From JABSSA01 sp039984715 (lineage in GTDB: Bacteria; Pseudomonadota; Alphaproteobacteria; Rhodobacterales; Rhodobacteraceae): a stretch of 64,000 nucleotides of DNA. This document shows, piece by piece, positions 50,738-59,058 of this stretch. The DNA is taken from NCBI GenBank assembly GCA_039984715.1, contig JBDWUA010000009.1:62001-126000 (forward strand). Direction: 5' to 3'. The stretch's first letter is position 1. Every line of letters starts with the position of its first letter. A program made the translations under genes and the position numbers. The notes under the pieces are model-generated. The model did not search any database. It saw only the letters and a program-made list of their open reading frames with translations, and was not told the DNA's origin.

Positions 50738-51937
50738 ATGTCTTTGCAATCAGTTCATGAACACAACACAGGCATTCCTTTGGATGCCCGTGAAACCTTC
50801 CGTGGGGCTCCTGCTTGGTGTCAGCCCATTCTCACCTGTATCTCTGGTCGCCCCCTTGCAGGGAGCACACCGTTATTCACACTTCGCCCCTTCGCCGCTG
50901 TCGCGATTGATCTTGTCAAATACGGTGTCGGGGTCGTCACTGCGGCACTATTTTGGCAAGCAGGCGGCGCGTGGTACGCAGCGATGATCCTGTCTTGGAT
51001 ATTGACGGTCAACGCGACCAGATCATTGACCAGTGATGCCCACTATGCCGGGCACGGGTCAGTCACAGGTCACAAGCGTTTGGACAAGATTATCGGGGAT
51101 TTGCTAAGCTTGATAGCGCTTGCTCCTAACATGGATGATTACGCCTTGCCGCATAACCGTGGTCACCACGGGCGAATTGGTATCGGCTCTTCGGCAGATC
51201 CAGATATTGGCCTGATACGGGTCATGGGCATCGAGATGGGACGCTCGCTTGGCTATTATAGGTTGCGGCATGCGCTGGTTCTGATTTCCCCCAGATACTA
51301 TGCCGTCTACACTCTGCTGCGCCTGAAATCGACGTTCATCACTGCGCCTTACTGGCGGATGATTGTCGCGTTTTTCCTTTGGGGTGGCGTCGCCATGACG
51401 GCGTATCTGACAGGCCTTGTCACAGAAACTCTGGTCGCACTTGTTGTGCCGCTGGTCTGGCTTTATGCGGTCAGCGCCGCCCTTCAATTCCCATCAGAAC
51501 ACAAATGGCTCGCGCCGCAAGGTGAAGACGAAACACGAGGAGCCTACCTTCTGCGCGTCTCCCATGGTCGGTTCTTTCTGGTGCCTGCACCGGATACAAA
51601 ATTGGGCTGGCCACTTTGGGCAATTAAGATGCTGCCGATGCTATTTGGACGCTTCTTTGTTTGCGTCTCAATTCTGCCTGCTCATGACTATCACCACCGT
51701 AACGCTGGGTGCAAAACTTGGCCGATGGAGCCTTGGTTGCGTCAAAGCGAAATCGATCGTGGCGCACGATATACCGATTACTACGGTCTGCGGGCACCAA
51801 CTCACGCCCAATTCGAAATTTGGACACAAACGCACAATGCTTCGATGCCCCAATCGTTCTCGTTTTTGTCCCTCATTTTAACTCACCTTTCCCCTAAAAA
51901 GATAGAAGGCTGCTCTGATGTTGATGTTCCAACTTGA
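50738..51937 (+). CDS. Membrane di-iron fatty acid desaturase/hydroxylase family protein
   Basis: A 399-residue integral membrane oxygenase. The three histidine boxes are H102-Y-A-G-H106, H139-N-R-G-H-H144 and H316-D-Y-H-H320, with hydrophobic segments between them. Members desaturate or hydroxylate lipids, alkanes and some natural-product intermediates. Placement inside an amino-acid-type operon, two bases after the carbamoyltransferase, suggests action on a pathway intermediate rather than on bulk lipid; this is inference. I start at the ATG at 50738 (MSLQSVHEH). It overlaps the next gene by 20 bases. Confidence 0.88.
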   Translation: MSLQSVHEHNTGIPLDARETFRGAPAWCQPILTCISGRPLAGSTPLFTLRPFAAVAIDLVKYGVGVVTAALFWQAGGAWYAAMILSWILTVNATRSLTSDAHYAGHGSVTGHKRLDKIIGDLLSLIALAPNMDDYALPHNRGHHGRIGIGSSADPDIGLIRVMGIEMGRSLGYYRLRHALVLISPRYYAVYTLLRLKSTFITAPYWRMIVAFFLWGGVAMTAYLTGLVTETLVALVVPLVWLYAVSAALQFPSEHKWLAPQGEDETRGAYLLRVSHGRFFLVPAPDTKLGWPLWAIKMLPMLFGRFFVCVSILPAHDYHHRNAGCKTWPMEPWLRQSEIDRGARYTDYYGLRAPTHAQFEIWTQTHNASMPQSFSFLSLILTHLSPKKIEGCSDVDVPT

Positions 51938-52310
51938 TCAAACACCAGCGATACAATGCGCAATCGACCACCCATGGATTGAACGTCTCTTTCGAAATAT
52001 CGACGGACGCGATTGGTCCTCTTTGAATGTTATGCTGGCGGATGACGTTGTTTACGAACGTCCTGGATACGCCCCATTGGTGGGGCGCGATTCCGTCATG
52101 AATTTCTATGAAGAAGTGCGCATCATTAAGACAGGTCAGCATACTGTGCATGACGTTCTCGCCAATGAAAATAAGCTAAGTTATTACGGACATTTCGCCG
52201 GAACCAGCAAAGCAGGCGAGTCCCTAGACGTCGGATTCTGCGATGTGTGTGACGTGCGGGATAACCTGCTCAAACATCGTAAAACCTTTTTCTATGTCCC
52301 CGCCGTCTGA
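51918..52310 (+). CDS. SnoaL-like / NTF2-fold small protein
   Basis: A 130-residue protein of the NTF2-like fold. WIERLFRNIDGRDWSSLNVMLADDVVYERPGYAPLVGRDSVMNFYEEV gives the usual helix-strand opening, with later FAGTSKAGESLDVGFCDV. Such folds serve as isomerases, cyclases or hydratases, or only as accessory proteins. No catalytic pair can be named with confidence. The start is ATG (or the ATG two codons later). It overlaps the desaturase gene, so translational coupling is likely. Confidence 0.7.
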   Translation: MLMFQLDQTPAIQCAIDHPWIERLFRNIDGRDWSSLNVMLADDVVYERPGYAPLVGRDSVMNFYEEVRIIKTGQHTVHDVLANENKLSYYGHFAGTSKAGESLDVGFCDVCDVRDNLLKHRKTFFYVPAV

Positions 52311-52349
52311 CCCAATGAAATCTTTGGTTCGCCCTTTCAGGAATGACAC

Positions 52350-53618
52350 ATGCCAACAGCTCCACACTCCGCAAACACTCAAAAACCCTGGACACCCACA
52401 GTGATCAGCACGCCCACTTCAGATACACCAATTCAGCTATCGCGCCGCAGCGATCAACAAAGATCCAATGCGATCCGCGACTTGTTGCAGTTGGTAGAGG
52501 ACCCTTCAATCTTGTCTTTCGCTGGCGGGTTACCCGATGCCAATCTGTTCCCACAGGACCAAATCGCAGCGCTCAGCCAAGACGTACTTGCGACCGAGGC
52601 AAACGCTGTTCTGCAATACGGGATGACGGCAGGTCGTCAGGATTTGCGGGAACGGATCGCAAAACTGATGCAAGATCGCATGGGCGTAGAATGCACGGCT
52701 GAAAACATCCTGATCACGACCGGTTCGCAACAGGCGATCGATCTTGCAACGCGATGCCTTCACAATCCCGGAGATCGGATTGCCGTCGAAAATCCAACTT
52801 ACCTTGGTGCGCTTCAGACCTTTCGGGCAGCTGATGCCGAAATGGTTACGTTTGAAGACGCGGCGGTGACACCTCTGTCCGGGCAATCCCGTCTGGCGCT
52901 TGGTTACCTCATTCCAGACTTCTGCAATCCGACAGGCCGCACACTGACACGCGCCCAAAGGCAATCCCATTTGGATTCAGCCAGCCAAGGCGGGTACGTC
53001 CTGATCGAAGATTCCGCCTATGCAGAACTGCGTTATAGCGGCAGCCAAATCCCGTCCCTCTTGGCGATGGATACCACAGCACGTGGGACGATTGAGGAAA
53101 CGCGGGTCATCCAATGCGGAACGTTTTCGAAAACGCTTATTCCGGGTTTCCGGGTCGGCTGGGCCTGTGGTCCGTCACATCTGATCGCGAAAATGATCCG
53201 CATGAAGGAATGTGCGGACATCCTAACGCCGCCTCTGATGCAAAGCGTGACCCTACGCCTGCTCGATACTCTTTATGACGATCACATCAATGTTCTACGC
53301 GCGGCATACGGCACGCGGCGCGACGCAATGATGAAGGCACTAACAAAATATATGCCCGAAGGCGTGACGTGGACCAAACCAAACGGCGGCATGTTCACGT
53401 GGGTCACATTGCCTGAAAAAATGGATGCGGACCTTCTTTTGAAGAGAGCCATTGAGAAAGCAAAAATTGCCTATGTTCCCGGCTGCCATTTCACGGTCGA
53501 TCAATCCATGCGCAACACACTTAGGATGAGCTTTTGCCTATATGAACCGGAAACATTGGATCAGGGCATGTCGCGCTTTGGGGCATTTCTCGCAAAAGAA
53601 ATGAGCCTTGCACAATGA
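52350..53618 (+). CDS. PLP-dependent aminotransferase, class I/II (2-aminoadipate aminotransferase-like)
   Basis: A 422-residue fold-type I enzyme. The PLP lysine is K261 (GTFSKTLIPGFRVGW); ILSFAGGLPDANLFP, LQYGMTAGRQDLRERIA, ITTGSQQAIDLATR and IPDFCNPTGRTL are typical of the LysN / MocR-related subgroup. An N-terminal extension of about 30 polar residues precedes the fold. It would transfer an amino group to or from a pathway oxo acid. AGGA seven bases before the ATG; it overlaps the DMT exporter gene by four bases. Confidence 0.92.
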   Translation: MPTAPHSANTQKPWTPTVISTPTSDTPIQLSRRSDQQRSNAIRDLLQLVEDPSILSFAGGLPDANLFPQDQIAALSQDVLATEANAVLQYGMTAGRQDLRERIAKLMQDRMGVECTAENILITTGSQQAIDLATRCLHNPGDRIAVENPTYLGALQTFRAADAEMVTFEDAAVTPLSGQSRLALGYLIPDFCNPTGRTLTRAQRQSHLDSASQGGYVLIEDSAYAELRYSGSQIPSLLAMDTTARGTIEETRVIQCGTFSKTLIPGFRVGWACGPSHLIAKMIRMKECADILTPPLMQSVTLRLLDTLYDDHINVLRAAYGTRRDAMMKALTKYMPEGVTWTKPNGGMFTWVTLPEKMDADLLLKRAIEKAKIAYVPGCHFTVDQSMRNTLRMSFCLYEPETLDQGMSRFGAFLAKEMSLAQ

Positions 53619-54571
53619 CGTCGAAACTCGACATGCATTTCGAGACGCAAAAGACCGGTTCGCAGGGTGTTAAAGTCCTGTTGCTGCTCGTTGGGATCAT
53701 GGCGCTATACGCGGCGTCTTGGGTTTGGTCAGGCCAAGTCTTGACAGAGGCGCCGCCACTTTGGGCTGTCGTAATTAGATTGTCCGCTTCTTTGGCGGTG
53801 ATCCTTTTGGTCAACCACTTCAAACATTCGGATACTGCTTCGGAAACGCATGACGGCCCCACCCTTCCACAAATGTTGGTTCTTTCAGCACTTGGGTTCG
53901 CTGGTTTCTTTTGCTTCACATATTTTGCGCTGCAGTCGATCCCCCCAAGCCTCCTTGTACTGGTTTTGTCAGGCATTCCGATCTTAACGTTTCTCCAAGG
54001 CGCACTTTTCTTTGGCGCGCCGTTGGCTGCCCTGTCGATTGCAGGCACGGTTCTGATTGCAGGCGCGACCGCATTGTTTGCCATGCGCCTTGGCGTAGAC
54101 GGCGCAACAATGACCACCAACGATAGTTTGATCGGCATTGGATACGGTGTTCTCGCAGCGATTGGGTACAGCTTTTATGGGCTGCTGTACAAGAAATGGG
54201 CTGCTTCAGCGCCTGTCGTGCGTTTGCTGCCGCGGCTTATTGCACCATCTATTATTGGCATTGTAATGATCGCGCTGGTTTTCGAAGGGTCACCCTTGAA
54301 CATCTCTGCGCGGACAATCTTGGAATTGATTGTCATTGGCGCCATTCTCGCCGCACCCGTTTATATGATGTACAACACGCTTATCCTGATCTCTGGGCCC
54401 TTGGCGGCTAGCTCGATCAGCGTTTGCGCACCGATTTCCACCTTCCTTCTCGACACGCTCGTCAGCGAACAACGTGGACTTACCATGATCGATTTCGCGC
54501 TTGTTCTGGCAGCATCGGCCGGGGTGGTTCTTCTTGTCCTTTTCAATCAACCAAAAGCGAAAACATCATGA
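53615..54571 (+). CDS. EamA/DMT family exporter
   Basis: A 318-residue protein with ten predicted membrane helices arranged as two EamA repeats (about 20-155 and 170-310), each with the usual helix-loop pattern. DMT permeases commonly export amino acids and related metabolites. With the LysE-type gene later in this operon it gives the cluster two exporters of different fold. Start ATGA overlaps the aminotransferase stop. Confidence 0.85.
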   Translation: MTSKLDMHFETQKTGSQGVKVLLLLVGIMALYAASWVWSGQVLTEAPPLWAVVIRLSASLAVILLVNHFKHSDTASETHDGPTLPQMLVLSALGFAGFFCFTYFALQSIPPSLLVLVLSGIPILTFLQGALFFGAPLAALSIAGTVLIAGATALFAMRLGVDGATMTTNDSLIGIGYGVLAAIGYSFYGLLYKKWAASAPVVRLLPRLIAPSIIGIVMIALVFEGSPLNISARTILELIVIGAILAAPVYMMYNTLILISGPLAASSISVCAPISTFLLDTLVSEQRGLTMIDFALVLAASAGVVLLVLFNQPKAKTS

Positions 54572-55833
54572 AAAAACGAATTGGATTGGTCAGCCAGCGC
54601 AACAACAATATTCCGTTTGTTTTTGAAGCTGCATCACGGTTGGGCGTCGAATTAATCGACATCGTTGCAAAAGGCGAAGCACCGCAACCGCCCTTTCCCG
54701 CCCTTGTCGATCGCCTTGAGCTTGATTTTTTTGATAATCCAGACGGCGCACTTGCAGATCTGAAAACATGGGTAAACCAAGGCAATCAGCTGGATGGGAT
54801 TATGACGTCTCGCGAGGAAGCGATTGTTTGGACGGCCAAAGCAGCCCAAAGCCTGAAATTGCCCGGTCTTTCCGTGGATGCAGCATGCGCGGCCCGTGAC
54901 AAAAGCGAAATGCGCAGGAGATTGGCTGCGGGCAAGTGTAACGTACCCGCTTTCCTTGATTATCGCGGCCCGCAAGACCAAGACGCGTTAGATGCACTGC
55001 CCTATCCGTACGTCGTGAAACCAAAGTCTGCATTTGGCAGTGCCGGTGTGACATTGGTCAGCAACGATCAGGAACGTGACGTGGCTATGTCCCATGTCGC
55101 TGCCATGAGCAGGCAACAATTCGGCCGCTATGCGCCATCGCAATCCCATGATGGCGTTTTGCTCGAAGGGTTTCTTGATGGGGCAGAATATGTCGCGGAA
55201 TGTTTCGCTGTGGACGGCAAGCAACACGTGGTGTCCCTGGGTTATAAGGGAAACCCACGCGGTCCATATTTTGAAGAAACGGTCTATCTGGCCCCAACCC
55301 AGCTTCCCCAAGCGGTACAAGACATACTCGTGGAAGAAGCCGCAAAAGGCATGGCTGCACTTGGCATTGATAACGGCCCCGGACATTGCGAAATGCGGCT
55401 TGTTGATGGGGTGCCGTACATACTTGAAATTGGGGCCCGTGTCGGAGGGTCAGGATCTTGTCATTACGTGGTCGAGGAAAGCACAGGGTTTGACCTTTTT
55501 GGTGCGCAAATGCGCCTGTCATTGGGCGAAACGCTTTCTGATGTTCCGGAGCGGCCAAAGCCAATCCGCTTTGCAAGCAACTACATCATTCCACTCAGTG
55601 GCTCAGGCAGGCTAGAGGAAGTTGTCGGCTTGGAAGACGTCCAAAACCATCCAGAGTGCCAACGCTTGCTGCGGTTCATTCCCAACGGCTCAGAAATCAA
55701 ACCTTACCCAGATTTCAGCGGATTCATCGGCTTCATATTTGGCACGCATGCGACATATGAAGCAGGCTTGGCGCAATTCGAGTGGTTGGACAAAGTCATT
55801 CACCCAATTTGGGCACAGGACAAAGTCGGATGA
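54568..55833 (+). CDS. ATP-grasp ligase
   Basis: A 421-residue ATP-grasp enzyme. After an N-terminal pre-ATP domain (KKRIGLVSQRNNNIPFVFEAA) come the lid/ATP-binding part with YPYVVKPKSAFGSAGVTLV (about 150-168), LLEGFLDGAEYVAECF and HCEMRLVDGVPYILEIGARVGGSGS, which holds the Mg-binding Glu residues. Related enzymes make dipeptides (L-amino acid ligases), carnosine-like compounds, or nucleotide intermediates. In this operon a dipeptide or amide bond is the most likely product, but the substrates are unknown. Start ATGA overlaps the DMT exporter stop; the stop overlaps the lysE-type start. Confidence 0.85.
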   Translation: MKKRIGLVSQRNNNIPFVFEAASRLGVELIDIVAKGEAPQPPFPALVDRLELDFFDNPDGALADLKTWVNQGNQLDGIMTSREEAIVWTAKAAQSLKLPGLSVDAACAARDKSEMRRRLAAGKCNVPAFLDYRGPQDQDALDALPYPYVVKPKSAFGSAGVTLVSNDQERDVAMSHVAAMSRQQFGRYAPSQSHDGVLLEGFLDGAEYVAECFAVDGKQHVVSLGYKGNPRGPYFEETVYLAPTQLPQAVQDILVEEAAKGMAALGIDNGPGHCEMRLVDGVPYILEIGARVGGSGSCHYVVEESTGFDLFGAQMRLSLGETLSDVPERPKPIRFASNYIIPLSGSGRLEEVVGLEDVQNHPECQRLLRFIPNGSEIKPYPDFSGFIGFIFGTHATYEAGLAQFEWLDKVIHPIWAQDKVG

Positions 55834-56456
55834 TGTCCGTTGTGACTTCTCTTGATGTCGAAAGCCTGTTCAGCTTGATCCTGTCGGCGTTTATTCTATG
55901 CGCCATTCCGGGACCTGCAATTGTCGCACTCTGCACGATTGCGCGGACTCGAACGACCTTAGAAACGGCCCAGTTCAACGTGGGTATTGTGACAGGCTTA
56001 ACGCTGTGCTCTGTTTTCAGCGCTATGGGTTTGGCAAGTTTATTGGCGATGATGCCAGGTTTTGCGAAAGTCTTGAACATTCTCGCGGCAGGATATTTCA
56101 CGTATCTTGCTTGGACGATCGCAACGGCCCGCCCTGCTGAGAAGAAAACAGACATCAGCCCGACCTTGAACGTTTTACATGGGATCGTCATGGGGTTGAT
56201 GAATCCCAAGGGGTACGTCGTCTTCTTCACCTTGTTTGGCACGTACTCTATCGCCCCTCATGCCCCAGCAACCGATATGTCAATCAAGATCGGCGTTATC
56301 TTCCTTGTTCTTGTGATCGTCTGCACGGCGTGGATGGCCTTTGGGATATTCTGGGGGCGATCCAAAGTTCTAAAAACGGGCGAGCGCACCATAAACTTTG
56401 TGCTCGCCAGCTTTGTTTTGGTGACAGCCACACTGCCACTGATCTTCAGCTCGTAA
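55830..56456 (+). CDS. LysE family amino acid exporter
   Basis: A 208-residue permease of the LysE/RhtB family. It has the family N-terminus (FILCAIPGPAIVALCTIA), NVGIVTGLTLCSVFSAMGLASLL, and GIVMGLMNPKGYVVFF, the GxxxxxxNPK-type site, with about six membrane segments. LysE-type carriers export amino acids and analogues and are often controlled by Lrp- or LysG-type regulators. It is the last gene of the operon; it overlaps the ATP-grasp gene as ATGA. Confidence 0.9.
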   Translation: MMSVVTSLDVESLFSLILSAFILCAIPGPAIVALCTIARTRTTLETAQFNVGIVTGLTLCSVFSAMGLASLLAMMPGFAKVLNILAAGYFTYLAWTIATARPAEKKTDISPTLNVLHGIVMGLMNPKGYVVFFTLFGTYSIAPHAPATDMSIKIGVIFLVLVIVCTAWMAFGIFWGRSKVLKTGERTINFVLASFVLVTATLPLIFSS

Positions 56457-56739
56457 AGGTCGCCGCAGTCGTGGCGATGCCTGTCATGACCGACAAGCCT
56501 TTACGAATGTCTCAAACGCACTCAATATTTCAGCACTGATTTCGCTGCGCTGACCGTGCATCGATGTGTTCGAGACTTCAGTCCTGAAATTCGGCACTTA
56601 AATGTAACTCAAGTAATGCAACGGAACCGCGCCAAGACAGTTCGCGAGGACCTGCGCATGATCGCAATTGTCGGTTGCATCCGGGTCCCGCGCCGGGATA
56701 GCAAGTATCCACTATTTATTATCGCAAGGGGTACGCCCG
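56457..56739. other. Intergenic region before the polysaccharide locus
   Basis: This 283-bp stretch has no credible gene. It holds a small TCCCG/CGGGA stem near 56690 and an AT-rich TATTTATTATC stretch before the next gene's AAGGGG ribosome-binding site, which may include a promoter. No strong terminator for the preceding operon was seen. Confidence 0.3.
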
Positions 56740-57870
56740 ATGATGCGGAAAATTGTTTTGACGGTGGTCTTGATGGCTGGACTTGCGATTGGGCTTGGTG
56801 GCGCTGGCGGACCGGGGGTCGCGAACGAACTGCCCGCTTCGCGCAGTTTCCACATGGGTTTTACGCCGTTGCCATTTGATTTCACTGATGCGGCCTTTGA
56901 TGAAACCTATGATTTGATCAACGCCCATGGTGACATAATCGGACATCATTTGGACGAAGGTGTTCCGTGGCTTGAGGCACAAAGCGGCGGCGCGTTTGCT
57001 CCAAATGTTCAAGCAGATTTGCAGCGCCGCATTAACAGCACAAAACCGGGGCAAAGCGTCTTTTTATCGGTGACGCCTTTGGCACTGACCCGTCAGGGGT
57101 TGGCGCAAAATTGGGGTAACGACAGTCACATGCCAAACCCCGAGGCATTTGCCGGTGCACCTCTGGATGCGCCGCATGTCAAACAGGCGTTTACCGCTTA
57201 TGCATTGGACATGATCCGTCAATTTCAGCCCAAGTATTTTGCCTATGCGATTGAAATATCGGACCTGACAGCGGTTCCTGAGGTGCGTGCGCAGTTCGTG
57301 AACCTTGCCGCGCATGTCTATGCCGAGGTCAAAGCGCGCCATCCCAATCTGAAGGTGTTTCCAACCTATACACTGGGCAATGGCCAGTATTTTGAAGCGG
57401 GTTTGGCCGATTTGATGCGCGAATTGGCGCCTTTTACTGATGTAGTAGCGGTCAGCACCTATCCCTATGTTTGGGATGGTGTCGGGGGCGCGGCAGAAAA
57501 ATTGCCTCAAGATTGGTTCCAAAAGATTGCGGACGTCTTGCCAGACAAGCCATTTGCCATTGCAGAAACAGGGTTTATTGCAGGCAGTTTTACAAAGTTC
57601 ACGTCATTGGTTTGGATCCGGTCCAACCCGGAATCGCAGGCGGCCTATGTCAAACGCTTGATCGAAGATGCGCAGGATTTGAATGCGGAATTTGTGATTT
57701 GGTATGTGCCGCGTGATTATGATGCGTTGTGGGAAAAGATGAAGGCCAACGGTATGAACCGCTGGTTTGCCCAGTGGATGCGTGCGGGGTTGTGGGATGC
57801 CGATGGGGCAGGTCGTCCGGCCTTAGAGATTTGGGAAGAGTGGCGGGCGTTGCCCCTGAGCGGTGATTAA
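56740..57870 (+). CDS. Exported glycoside-hydrolase-like (TIM-barrel, clan GH-A-like) protein
   Basis: A 376-residue protein with a hydrophobic signal (IVLTVVLMAGLAIGLGG, about 5-21). The rest reads as a beta/alpha barrel: FHMGFTPLPFDFTDAAF, DIIGHHLDEGVPW, FAYAIEISDL (E172), VVAVSTYPYVWDG, and FAIAETGFIAG (E276), where the two Glu sit as acid/base and nucleophile would in clan GH-A (for example GH53-type galactanases). The function is not recognised with certainty. AAGGGG lies eight bases upstream. It is three bases before a glycosyltransferase gene, so it probably acts on the polymer of this locus. Confidence 0.6.
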   Translation: MMRKIVLTVVLMAGLAIGLGGAGGPGVANELPASRSFHMGFTPLPFDFTDAAFDETYDLINAHGDIIGHHLDEGVPWLEAQSGGAFAPNVQADLQRRINSTKPGQSVFLSVTPLALTRQGLAQNWGNDSHMPNPEAFAGAPLDAPHVKQAFTAYALDMIRQFQPKYFAYAIEISDLTAVPEVRAQFVNLAAHVYAEVKARHPNLKVFPTYTLGNGQYFEAGLADLMRELAPFTDVVAVSTYPYVWDGVGGAAEKLPQDWFQKIADVLPDKPFAIAETGFIAGSFTKFTSLVWIRSNPESQAAYVKRLIEDAQDLNAEFVIWYVPRDYDALWEKMKANGMNRWFAQWMRAGLWDADGAGRPALEIWEEWRALPLSGD

Positions 57871-57873
57871 GAA

Positions 57874-59058
57874 ATGGGTGTCGTTTGCCTTGCATCCCAA
57901 GATTGGAATTCGCATCTGGGCGTCCCTCAGCAGATCATGGGGCGCGTTGTCGCCGAGGTGCCAGTTGTTTACATTGATCCGCCTCGATCCATAACCAGCC
58001 GTTTGCAAGGGTGGGACTCCAAAGCCCAGGACCCAGTGCGTCATATGGATGTGGCGCAATCGGTTGATGTCGCCCGTCGGGCGGCACCCGCGCGTGCGTT
58101 GCCGGTTCATAATTTGCCGGTTCCGGTGTCGCGTCTATTGCGAGGTATCAACGGATTATCCATGCGCAATTGGTTTCGGTCAATCTTGGCAGAGCAGGGT
58201 GAAAAACAGCCTCTGTATTGGGTGTTTGAACCAGCTTCGATCCAACATCTGCCGCATTTGCCCAAGGGGCCGGTGGTCTATGATTGCATCGATTACTGGG
58301 CAGGATATTTCCCCGAAGGATCGCGACGGCACACAGTGATCAATCAGATGGATCAAGCGATGGCAGAACGGGCGGATGTCGTCTTTGCCGGGTCGGATAT
58401 GGTGTTCGAACGTCACAAAGCGTTTAATGAGCAGACACACCTGATACGACACGCGGCAGATTTTGGTCATTTCAACTCGGCGGCGTCAGACAGCGCTGAC
58501 GTGCATAAAGGCTTGCAGCATCTGAGTGATCAGAAGGTCATCGGGCTGTGTGGTATTCTGGACAAGCGTGTGGATGTTGTCAGCATGGCAACGATTGCGG
58601 CGCGCAGACCGGATTGGCATTTGGTATTTGTAGGGCCTGTACAGGACAATTTGGACGTCAGTGCGTTTGATGGGTTACCGAATGTCACGCTGACGGGCAT
58701 GGCGGATGTGTCAGAACTGCCTTTGTACATCAAAGGGTTTGATGTGTGTTTGATCCCCTATCTAATCGATGAATTTGTGCGCGGAATCTATCCGTTGAAG
58801 CTGCACGAGTATTTGGCGACGGGCAAACCTGTGGTGTCAACGCCGATTCCGGCCGTGATGCCGCATTCCGATCTGGTTTGGATCGCGGAAGGTGCAGACA
58901 AGCTGGAACAGGCGATCGAACAGGCCATGCAAGATAATGATCCGGACCGGGTGGCGGCGCGCATCGCTTTGGCGCGTGACAACAGTTGGGAAGGGCGGGT
59001 CGAAGACAAGCTGAATGTGATCCGCGAAAGGATAGGCGATGGCTGGGCGCAAAATTGA
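57874..59058 (+). CDS. Glycosyltransferase (GT-B fold)
   Basis: A 394-residue glycosyltransferase. The N-terminal part has WNSHLGVPQQIMGR and VVYDCIDYW. The C-terminal part resembles GT4 donor-site domains, with IGLCGILDKRVD, FVGPV, NVTLTGMADVSELPLYIKGFDVCLIPYL and YPLKLHEYLATGKPVVST. This matches the TuaH-like group used in polysaccharide synthesis. The acceptor and sugar are unknown. It overlaps the nucleotidyltransferase gene by 20 bases. Confidence 0.85.
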   Translation: MGVVCLASQDWNSHLGVPQQIMGRVVAEVPVVYIDPPRSITSRLQGWDSKAQDPVRHMDVAQSVDVARRAAPARALPVHNLPVPVSRLLRGINGLSMRNWFRSILAEQGEKQPLYWVFEPASIQHLPHLPKGPVVYDCIDYWAGYFPEGSRRHTVINQMDQAMAERADVVFAGSDMVFERHKAFNEQTHLIRHAADFGHFNSAASDSADVHKGLQHLSDQKVIGLCGILDKRVDVVSMATIAARRPDWHLVFVGPVQDNLDVSAFDGLPNVTLTGMADVSELPLYIKGFDVCLIPYLIDEFVRGIYPLKLHEYLATGKPVVSTPIPAVMPHSDLVWIAEGADKLEQAIEQAMQDNDPDRVAARIALARDNSWEGRVEDKLNVIRERIGDGWAQN

